Positions 16,620 to 23,536 of a DNA stretch of 64,000 nucleotides are shown here, piece by piece. The position numbers and the translations under genes are program-made. A model generated the notes under the pieces. The model was not told where the DNA came from. It saw only the letters and a list, made by a program, of their open reading frames with translations, and ran no database searches. Origin of the DNA: JALHVH01 sp963773685 (GTDB taxonomy: Bacteria > Acidobacteriota > Aminicenantia > Aminicenantales > Saccharicenantaceae); assembly GCA_963773685.1 (NCBI GenBank), contig CAVZBY010000001.1:310001-374000 (forward strand). The letters are read 5' to 3'. Every line of letters begins with the position of its first letter. The stretch's first letter is position 1.

Positions 16620-18296
16620 TCAATAATTCCAGGAACCGCTCTTCTCCCCCTCAGGGGCGTTCGTCTTGACTTCGGCCCCGACCAGCCGGACGAAATCCGC
16701 CCAGGTCCAGGCGTGCCAGGAATGGCCCTTCATGGGCCGGCCGTAGGTGAAATCCGCGTCGGAGCGCGGGTTCGTCGTGGACTTCAGGAAGTCCTCGAAC
16801 TTATAGACCGCGAGGTTGAGCCAGAAATCGTCCATGTCCCCGCAGAAGAAATGAAGCTTGCCCTGAAGCTTGGGGCCCAGGGTTGCCCAGTTCTTCTCGG
16901 CGTACGCCCGCAGGTCATAGCCGTTGTCGCGCATGTAGTTCGCGACGTCCCGGTTGATCTGTCCCGTGTGATAGTCCCAGAGCTGGACCGGGTAGCCGTC
17001 CGGGCCCGCCGGGCCATAGACCGCTTCCCAGGCTCCCAGCTGGCCGAACGACCGGCCGCGCGAGCCGAGAACGGCCTCGAAGAGGCTCAGCTGTCTCAGG
17101 GTGAGTATGGGTTGTCCCGTGGTCCATCTCTGGAAGGGCCGCTCGATCTTGAGGAACGCCCCCAGAGGGAAGGAGAAAGCGTTCTCGTCTTCATAGACAT
17201 TGGTCGTCCCATAGCACCGGAAATCGATGGGGTCGGGCTGGAGGACCCACGCCCCCCCGAAAAAGTCCGGATGCTGAAGCTGGAGGGCCAGGGTCTGCCA
17301 GCCGCTGGTCGACGCCCCCTCGACGTGGCGGGCGTACGGCTTCCGGATGATGCGGAAATGTTCCTCGAGATAGGGGATGACCTCTTCGACGACGGCATCG
17401 CCGTAAGGGCCGTTGTTGGCCGAATTCACCGAATAGGAATCGGCGAAGTAAGGCGTCTGCTGCTGCAGGGTGATCGCGATGAGGCGCGGGTAGCCCTCCC
17501 CGATCCATTCTTTATAGGTTTCGTAGCCGTTCTTGAGCCCCGTCACGGGGTTGATCGCCGACGGATCGCCCTGCACTTTCGGCGCGTCGGTCCGGAACCC
17601 GAACGGCGCGTCCCCATGGCCGAGCGTATAGACGCTCGGATAGAAGACGTCCGGATGCTCCGCGTAGCCTTTGGGCAGCAGGACGGTGGCATGAATGTAG
17701 ATGGGGCGTCCCCAGAATTCCGTGAGCTTCTTGCTTTGCACCGTCACGTATTTGAGCCATTCCGTGTCCTGGGGCCTCGGGTCCGCCGGCAGGACGCGGG
17801 TGACCGCGATCTTGACGGTCCCGCCCTCCCCGATGCGCACGGGCTGGACTTCGCTGCAGAGGTTCCCGGCGGCGGTCGTGAAGAACTCGATCGTTCCGTC
17901 GTTCATGTGCACCCAGATGGTCTTGCCGTCCGCCCGGTGCACCTCATGATAGACGTTGATGACCGCCTGGACGAAATAGTCCCCCGGCGGGATCTCCGAG
18001 AGCTTGAGGGGATAGGCCGGCGCCGTTCCGTCGACGACGACCGTCTGGCCCGGCCCGAGCTTGTCGACGTCGACGCCGATCATCTCGGGTCCCCGCATGG
18101 AGAAGGTCAGCCGCGGCTCGGGCTGGGCCGCCTTCGTTATGATCAGGACCAGGCGTCCCGTGACCGGCCCGGCGCTGGCCGCCGGGGTGTACTGGACCTC
18201 GAACCGGGGGGCCTCGGCGGATAAGGCCCCCACGGTCAAGGCGACGAGGACCGAGGCCGCGATCGCCGCCCGTCGCATCTTCTTGAACCTTTTCAT
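16620..18296 (-). CDS. Exported alpha/beta-hydrolase-like protein (copy 1), altered nucleophile elbow
   Basis: A 558-residue paralog of the protein at 8362-10077, with signal residues 1-28, the same N-terminal beta domain and an esterase-D-like domain. The elbow reads GASTSG around S329, so the fifth position of the usual GxSxG is serine instead of glycine. The surrounding WQTLALQLQHPDFFGGAW matches the paralog closely. Activity may be changed or lost. It lies 47 bases after the TonB receptor and 108 bases before the amidohydrolase array, consistent with one transcript. The two copies thus bracket the amidohydrolase genes. Confidence 0.8.
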   Translation of the reverse strand: MKRFKKMRRAAIAASVLVALTVGALSAEAPRFEVQYTPAASAGPVTGRLVLIITKAAQPEPRLTFSMRGPEMIGVDVDKLGPGQTVVVDGTAPAYPLKLSEIPPGDYFVQAVINVYHEVHRADGKTIWVHMNDGTIEFFTTAAGNLCSEVQPVRIGEGGTVKIAVTRVLPADPRPQDTEWLKYVTVQSKKLTEFWGRPIYIHATVLLPKGYAEHPDVFYPSVYTLGHGDAPFGFRTDAPKVQGDPSAINPVTGLKNGYETYKEWIGEGYPRLIAITLQQQTPYFADSYSVNSANNGPYGDAVVEEVIPYLEEHFRIIRKPYARHVEGASTSGWQTLALQLQHPDFFGGAWVLQPDPIDFRCYGTTNVYEDENAFSFPLGAFLKIERPFQRWTTGQPILTLRQLSLFEAVLGSRGRSFGQLGAWEAVYGPAGPDGYPVQLWDYHTGQINRDVANYMRDNGYDLRAYAEKNWATLGPKLQGKLHFFCGDMDDFWLNLAVYKFEDFLKSTTNPRSDADFTYGRPMKGHSWHAWTWADFVRLVGAEVKTNAPEGEKSGSWNY

Positions 18297-18343
18297 GTCG
18301 TGCTCCTCGGTGTCGGATTTTATCGTCGTTCAGATGTCGTTTC

Positions 18344-21013
18344 TCAGAAATCGATCCGGGCCCCGAGCTGGATCTGCCGCGGGTCGTAGGCCGCGAGCGG
18401 GGTCCCGAACATCTCCGTGCCGAAATAAGGATAGATGCCGCCGAAATTCGCCTTGTTGAAGACGTTGTAGGCCTCGGCCAGGACCTGGAAGCGGAAGCGG
18501 CCGATGGAGATGTACTTGGAAAGCCGGAGGTTGAGGTTGTTGTAGGCGAAGCCGCGGCGCGAATTGCGGAATTGATCCACATAATCGCCGCTCAAGCTGT
18601 CCTGGTTGACATCGCTGGCATAAACGGCGTTCCAGGGAGTGGCGGAATTGAAGTTGAAGAGGCCGGCCATCTGGAAGCCCCAGGGCAGGTCGACGATCGC
18701 GGAAACGGTGAGCCGATGGGTGGCATTGTTGTTCGTCAGGCCGAACTGTCTCTCCCAGGCGTCCGCGCCGTAGCTCCAGGCATCCGTCTGCTCGCTCTCG
18801 ACGTCGGCCTTCGATTGAGACAGCGTGTAGGCGACGTCCAGGGACCAGCCGTTGGAATACCGCTTGGTTGCCGTCAGGTACATCGCTTTGTACTGGCTCC
18901 GTCCGCGGTCCGCGAAGACCATATCATTGCCCTTGGTCGGGTCCAGGTGAACATAGCCCGTGCCGGGGATGATCGGATTATAGTTTTCCAGCCGCGTGAA
19001 GTGGGAACCCTTGGCATAGACGAGGTCCATGCCGACGGAAAGGTCCTTGAGGACTTCCCTCTCGACCCCCAGGGTCACCTGGGTCGTCGTCGGAGGGGCC
19101 AGATCTTCCGCCGTTCGGTACGTGTCGAGCGGGATCTCCCCCGGGATGGTCGGGAAGAACGGGTTCGGCTGGAACGGATCGGGGTAATTCGGGTAGATCA
19201 TCGTTCGGATCTGCACCTGGGCATACAGGGCGCCGAACAGGCCGATGTTCAGCTGGGGATTCTGCGTGAACGTGCCGACGCCGCCGCGGATGGAGGTCTT
19301 TCCGTCCCCGACGGGATCGTAGCTGAAGCCGAAACGTGGATTGAGGTTATGGAGGTCGGCGTGATTGATCTCCATGAAGTCGCAGTCGTAGTAGTTCCAA
19401 CGGAGTCCGACGTTGAAGGTCAGCCTCGAAGTGATCCTCCAGGTATCCTGGGCAAAGACCGCCGCTTCCTTATAGCCGATCGCGACATCGGGCTTGCCGA
19501 TGTTGTAGATGAACATCAGGGGGTAGGTGCCGAAGTCGGAAGCGTCGAACGGGGCGTCCGTGGTGAAGATGAAATAGCCGGGATCGTAGAGATAGGCGAA
19601 GATGTCTTCGTGGATCGTCGAGAAATCGAGCCCGAACTTCAGGCTGTGCTTGTTCAGGAAGAGGCTGAAATTGTCGACGAACTGCCATCGGAACTCGCCG
19701 CCCCCCTGGGGGAAGGAGGCGTTCTTGCCGAAAAGGCCCGAGGGACGGTCGATGGTGTAGGTGCCCGGGAAATGGACGACGTCCTCGCCGTCCTGGGTGC
19801 TGTACATCATCCGGAATTCGTTCATCGAGTTGCCGGACGGATAGAACATCCAGCTCCCCTGGACCTCGTGTTTGGTATCGATATAGTCATAGCCGCGCTC
19901 TCTCGTCGCCAGTCCTCCGATCCCGTTGTTGAGGTCCTTCTGTTTGTCCAGATTATAGCGGAGAGAGAACAGGTGTTTCTTGTTGAGCTGATAGTTGAAC
20001 TTGGCCATCACCTGAGTGGGCTTCGTATCGACATTGATCTCTTCCCGGGCCACCAGCGGAGAGACGATCTGCTCATAGCTCTGCTGGCGCAGGGCCTCGA
20101 AGGTCAGGAAGAAGTGGGCCTTGTCCTTCTTGATGGGCCCGCCCAGGACCGCCCCGAAGAGATTGTATTTGTAGGGGGGCTTGTCGTACTGGTCCTTGGA
20201 GAGCTTCGTGCCCTTGTAGCCGTCGTGGTTGACGAAATAATTGACGTCGTCGAAGGTCTCGTCCTTCATGAAGTACGAGAGCCTTCCCCGGAGATCGTTG
20301 GTCCCGGAGCGCGTCTGGACCGTCCAGATCATGCCGCTCGAGTTCCCGAACTCGGCCTGATACTGGTTGGTCAGGACGCGGAACTCCTGGATGGCGTCGG
20401 CCGGGATGGTCGTCTTCTGGTCGTTCCGGGCCACCCGCTCGTTGGAGACGCCGTCGACCGTGACCTCCTCGCTGCCGCTCGGCTGGGCGTTGGACTGGTC
20501 CCCGACAACGCCCGCCTTCATCATGGCCAGGCCGCTGAAGCTCCTGTCGAGGAGGGGCAGGTTCTCGATCTTCGAACGGTCGATGACCTTGCTCACCTCG
20601 GACTTGGTGACCTCGACCATCGGGGATTCGGCCGTGACCGTGACCTCCTCGGCGAGGGTCGAGGCCTTGAGGGCGAAATCGATCTTCAGGATGCCCCCGA
20701 CATTGAAGGTCATGCCCATCCGCTTCTGCGTCTCGAACCCGGACAGGGCGACCTCGATGTCATAGATCCCCGGCTGGATGCCGGCAATGACGTACCGACC
20801 GTCCGAACGGGAGACGGCGCTATAGGAATAGCCGGTCTCCTTGTTCGTCATGGTCAGTGTCACGCCCGGAAGTCCGACCCCCTGGTCGTCCGTCGTGACC
20901 CCTTCCAGGGTGCCCAACGTGGCCTGGGCCGATGCGTTCCCGCCGACAAGCAGGACCGTCATCAGGCAGGCCGCGAAGAGCGCCAGGGCGCTGCTCTTTG
21001 ACCCGTTTCTCAC
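18344..21013 (-). CDS. TonB-dependent receptor, Oar-like with carboxypeptidase-regulatory domain
   Basis: An 889-residue outer-membrane receptor. It has signal residues 1-30, a carboxypeptidase-regulatory-like beta-sandwich (about 33-115), a plug domain (about 125-235, with EEVTVDGVSNER and QEFRVLTNQYQAEFG) and a large barrel ending in ARIDF, the usual C-terminal aromatic strand. Acidobacteriota and Myxococcota encode many such Oar/Cna-type receptors, usually for peptide or glycan import. It is the first gene after its own promoter (21068-21095) and is followed at 47 bases by esterase copy 1. It probably brings the products of the locus, or their substrate, across the outer membrane. Confidence 0.93.
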   Translation of the reverse strand: MRNGSKSSALALFAACLMTVLLVGGNASAQATLGTLEGVTTDDQGVGLPGVTLTMTNKETGYSYSAVSRSDGRYVIAGIQPGIYDIEVALSGFETQKRMGMTFNVGGILKIDFALKASTLAEEVTVTAESPMVEVTKSEVSKVIDRSKIENLPLLDRSFSGLAMMKAGVVGDQSNAQPSGSEEVTVDGVSNERVARNDQKTTIPADAIQEFRVLTNQYQAEFGNSSGMIWTVQTRSGTNDLRGRLSYFMKDETFDDVNYFVNHDGYKGTKLSKDQYDKPPYKYNLFGAVLGGPIKKDKAHFFLTFEALRQQSYEQIVSPLVAREEINVDTKPTQVMAKFNYQLNKKHLFSLRYNLDKQKDLNNGIGGLATRERGYDYIDTKHEVQGSWMFYPSGNSMNEFRMMYSTQDGEDVVHFPGTYTIDRPSGLFGKNASFPQGGGEFRWQFVDNFSLFLNKHSLKFGLDFSTIHEDIFAYLYDPGYFIFTTDAPFDASDFGTYPLMFIYNIGKPDVAIGYKEAAVFAQDTWRITSRLTFNVGLRWNYYDCDFMEINHADLHNLNPRFGFSYDPVGDGKTSIRGGVGTFTQNPQLNIGLFGALYAQVQIRTMIYPNYPDPFQPNPFFPTIPGEIPLDTYRTAEDLAPPTTTQVTLGVEREVLKDLSVGMDLVYAKGSHFTRLENYNPIIPGTGYVHLDPTKGNDMVFADRGRSQYKAMYLTATKRYSNGWSLDVAYTLSQSKADVESEQTDAWSYGADAWERQFGLTNNNATHRLTVSAIVDLPWGFQMAGLFNFNSATPWNAVYASDVNQDSLSGDYVDQFRNSRRGFAYNNLNLRLSKYISIGRFRFQVLAEAYNVFNKANFGGIYPYFGTEMFGTPLAAYDPRQIQLGARIDF

Positions 21014-21054
21014 ATGTTCCTCCTTGATCGTTTGATATCCACAGTCAGGATTCC

Positions 21055-21095
21055 CTATACTATAGGCTGTATACTATAGCCGTTAAAAAAGTCAA
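21055..21095 (-). promoter_or_regulatory. Promoter of the TonB receptor gene with overlapping repeat operator
   Basis: On the minus strand TTGACT (21090-21095) is followed after 16 bases by TATACA (21068-21073), a good sigma-70-type pair 54 bases upstream of the start codon. The -10 region is overlapped by two copies of TATACTATAG (plus strand, 21056-21065 and 21070-21079), 14 bases apart. The first copy lies in the perfect odd palindrome CTATACTATAG. The element AACGGCTATAG between -35 and -10 recurs at 28424-28434. The likely ligand is the GntR-family protein encoded 46 bases further upstream. The element is seen in the sequence; the binding is inference. Confidence 0.7.
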
Positions 21096-21140
21096 GCCCT
21101 TTTTCTCGCTTTTCTTCATGGCTCGGGTCCCTGCCGGGAC

Positions 21141-21791
21141 TCAGAGATAGCCGACGCCGCCCCAGTGGGAGAGGACGATCCGTTCGATGCTCGCGCTGTC
21201 CTTTTTCTCGATGGCCTTGACGAGGTCGACGTGTTCCTTGATGGATTTCCGGAAGATCTCGGGATCCTCGATCTTGGCGAAGATCTGGTTGCTGTAGAAG
21301 AAGAACTTGTCGCCCAGATCGGCCAGGGACTTGAACAGGAACTGGTTCCCGCATTCTTTCCAGATGCGATAGTGGACCTTCAGGTTCTGACGGATGTAGG
21401 CCGTGATGTTCTTCTGCTCGAAGATCCGTTCCAGGTCCTGGTTCATCTTCTTCAGCTCCTCGACGACGCCGTCCCCGAGGTTGTTCATGGCCTTCGTCGT
21501 GGCCAGGAGATCGAGGGTCCGGACGACCTCGAAGACCTCCTTGATCCTCTGGACGCTGAGGGAGGCGACGCTGACCTCCTTCCGGGCGTTGATGGTCAGG
21601 TACTCCTCGGCGGCGAGCCTCTGAAAGGCTTCCCGCGTGGGCGTCGTGCTCACGTTGAAGAGCTTGGCGATCTCCTTTTCCTGGACCCTTTGGCCGGGTT
21701 TCAGATCGCCCTCGATGATGGCCTTCTTGAGGTGCCTGAAGACGATCTCGCTGAACGTGGCGGGCGTTTCCAGCTTCTTTCCCTTGATCAT
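21141..21791 (-). CDS. GntR-family transcriptional regulator, FCD type
   Basis: A 216-residue cytoplasmic regulator with an N-terminal winged helix-turn-helix (about residues 12-80). It contains LKPGQRVQEKEIAKLF and VSTTPTREAFQRLAAEEYL, the GntR signature. A helical FadR-C/FCD-like effector domain follows (about 85-205). The effector is often an organic acid or sugar acid, and a metal may be bound through histidines (H135 and H188 are candidates). The start at 21791 follows GAGGGGAGGATC. It is encoded between the peptidase operon and the receptor it probably controls. Repeats in both promoters fit dimer binding. Confidence 0.92.
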   Translation of the reverse strand: MIKGKKLETPATFSEIVFRHLKKAIIEGDLKPGQRVQEKEIAKLFNVSTTPTREAFQRLAAEEYLTINARKEVSVASLSVQRIKEVFEVVRTLDLLATTKAMNNLGDGVVEELKKMNQDLERIFEQKNITAYIRQNLKVHYRIWKECGNQFLFKSLADLGDKFFFYSNQIFAKIEDPEIFRKSIKEHVDLVKAIEKKDSASIERIVLSHWGGVGYL

Positions 21792-21833
21792 GATCCTCCC
21801 CTCTCCTCCGTCTCTCCCCGAATCACCGCCGGA

Positions 21834-21864
21834 ATCATATCACACCCCGGTCCCGCGGGGTCAA
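21834..21864 (-). promoter_or_regulatory. Possible promoter of the GntR regulator gene
   Basis: On the minus strand TTGACC (21859-21864) is followed by TATGAT (21834-21839) with a long 19-base spacer. The hairpin-capable ACCCC/GGGGT pair (21844-21861) lies within the spacer and could instead be a terminator for the upstream gene. Without mapping, either reading is possible. Confidence 0.3.
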
Positions 21865-21877
21865 GGATAGGAATCCC

Positions 21878-22600
21878 CTATTTCGCCGGGAGCTCGCTGA
21901 CGATCTTGCCCTCGGCATCCAGGAACTTGATCACCGGAGAGCCGTCGCCGGCGACCTGGATCAGGATGCGCTCGCGGCCCTGGGGGTCGAGGAGCCGGAT
22001 CCCGACCGAATCGTCCTCGACGCGCCCGAGATAGAGGCGGCGCTGGGGGCGCGGATGGCCGGCTTCGAACTTCTCGATCTCCGCCTTTTTCCGGTCCTCG
22101 GAAAGCCCCTTCAAGCGTTCCATGAGCTCGATGGCCTCGAGGATGGGGTAGTCGGGCCGGTCGATGATGGCCATCCCCGACCGCTTCTTCCCGCCTTCGT
22201 GTCCCGCGTCGATGGTGAAGACCTGGTCCTGCTCGTAGGCGTCGAAGCTGAGATGGCCGTAGCTCGAGGTCTTCCCGTCCTTCTCTTTCTTGCCGCCGAA
22301 GATGAGACCGCCGTTCTCGGTCCCTTCGTCGTTGAAGAACAGCGCCCCGGCCGTCTGCCGGTCATGCGGATACTCTTTCCCCCGGAGGATGAGGCCGGGG
22401 AAACGGGTCCGGTCGGAGATGACCATGCGGAGCGACCCGTCGGGCTCGATGATGTTGATCCGCTCGACGTCGATCTCGCCGAACTTGGATTTCTCGGTCG
22501 CCTGCCGGGCCCCGATGAAGACCAGTCCGATCAACAGGACGGACGAAACGAGCGCGTAGATCTTGAGGAAACGGACTTCTTTGATGAGCTTTCCTTCCAT
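21878..22600 (-). CDS. Membrane-anchored protein of unknown function (copy 1)
   Basis: A 240-residue protein with one N-terminal membrane segment (about residues 14-32) and a soluble, probably periplasmic, beta-rich remainder. It is clearly paralogous to the protein at 27646-28398. Both have RFLKxYALVSSVLLxGL at the anchor, FxEIDVERINIxExDG just after it, a LFFNDxG/IFFNDKG motif, and a C-terminal FLDxxGKIVxxxPA-type ending. I do not recognise a named family. It is the last gene of the operon beginning at 28398, 9 bases after the TPR gene and 86 bases before the regulator gene. The paralogs frame the operon, so a complex or a heterodimer is possible. Confidence 0.75.
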   Translation of the reverse strand: MEGKLIKEVRFLKIYALVSSVLLIGLVFIGARQATEKSKFGEIDVERINIIEPDGSLRMVISDRTRFPGLILRGKEYPHDRQTAGALFFNDEGTENGGLIFGGKKEKDGKTSSYGHLSFDAYEQDQVFTIDAGHEGGKKRSGMAIIDRPDYPILEAIELMERLKGLSEDRKKAEIEKFEAGHPRPQRRLYLGRVEDDSVGIRLLDPQGRERILIQVAGDGSPVIKFLDAEGKIVSELPAK

Positions 22601-22609
22601 CTCTCCTCC

Positions 22610-23536
22610 TTAGTCCTTCTTTTTCAGCTCGTCGATCATCGCCCGGACCTGGCCGGCTTCGGGGCGGTCCGGGGCGAGCTCGAGAAAGGCCTCAAAATAC
22701 GCGACGGCCTTCGGGAGGTCCCCCTTCCTGACGCTCGCGAGCCCCGCCTGATAACGGGCCGCGGCGAGCTTCGGGTCCAGCTGGATCGCCTTCTCGAAGC
22801 ATCCGAGGGCCTCGTCGATCTTGTCGCCCTTATAATAAAGGATGCCGAGGTCGAGGAGCGTGCCCGGATTGCCGGGGTCGAGGGCCACGGCCCTGACGAA
22901 CGCCTCTTCCGCTTCCCCGGTCCGGCCCAGGACGACGTAGCTCTCTCCGAGGGCCAGATAGGGCTCGGCCGCGTCCGGCTTCAATTGGACCGCCCTCTCG
23001 AGAGCTTCGACGGCGCTGTCCGTCCGGCCCAGGCGGAGATAGGCGACCCCGAGATTGTAGAAGGTCTCGACGCTCTCGGGGAACCGTTGGCGGACCTTCA
23101 GGAAGAGATCGACCGCCTCCTCGAACCGCCCCTCCTGGAAGCGTTCGATGCCGCTCACGAAATCCGGGTCCTGGTCGATGCGGAGCGGGACCTTCTTCAG
23201 GACGACAACGGCCCTCTCCTCCACCCCCAGCTTGGCGACGATCACGGTCTCGTGGGTGATATATCCGGCCAGCTCGAACGTCGCCCGATAGGCCGACGCC
23301 GGGATCCCGACCTGCATGAATTCGCCCTTCTTATTGGTGCTCGTCTCGAACCCGGTCCCCGTTTCCGGATCGAGGAGAACGATCTTGACCTTCGGCAGAG
23401 GCTTCTTCGATTCGTCCTGGACGATGCCGCGGAGGATGGTCATCTGTCCGAAGCTCCGGGCCGGGGCCAGGAGCAGGATCGCGACGGCCGCCGCGCAGAA
23501 TGCGGCCTTCGAGGCGCGGGGTGGGAACAGGCTCAT
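22610..23536 (-). CDS. Exported TPR protein with carboxypeptidase-regulatory-like domain
   Basis: A 308-residue protein with signal residues 1-30, one carboxypeptidase-regulatory-like beta-sandwich (about 32-115, with LRGIVQDESKKPLPKVKIVL) and about five tetratricopeptide repeats (about 125-300). Repeats such as ETFYNLGVAYLRLGRTDSAV and EPYLALGESYVVLGRTGEA are canonical. TPRs mediate protein-protein contacts, so it may be an assembly or scaffold factor at the envelope. The start at 23536 overlaps the M14 peptidase stop by 4 bases and has an AAGGAGC ribosome site. The combination of the two domains is uncommon but plausible. Confidence 0.85.
   Translation of the reverse strand: MSLFPPRASKAAFCAAAVAILLLAPARSFGQMTILRGIVQDESKKPLPKVKIVLLDPETGTGFETSTNKKGEFMQVGIPASAYRATFELAGYITHETVIVAKLGVEERAVVVLKKVPLRIDQDPDFVSGIERFQEGRFEEAVDLFLKVRQRFPESVETFYNLGVAYLRLGRTDSAVEALERAVQLKPDAAEPYLALGESYVVLGRTGEAEEAFVRAVALDPGNPGTLLDLGILYYKGDKIDEALGCFEKAIQLDPKLAAARYQAGLASVRKGDLPKAVAYFEAFLELAPDRPEAGQVRAMIDELKKKD

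Noticed and set aside
18572..21001. Very long open frame (809 codons) on the plus strand opposite the TonB receptor gene
   Set aside because: High GC removes stops from the antisense frame. The translation is low-complexity (V, D, E, L, R-rich) with no domain, while the minus strand encodes a full receptor.
21055..21080. Short direct repeats considered as a CRISPR remnant
   Set aside because: Only two 10-base copies, 14 bases apart, positioned over a promoter; no cas genes and no further repeats.
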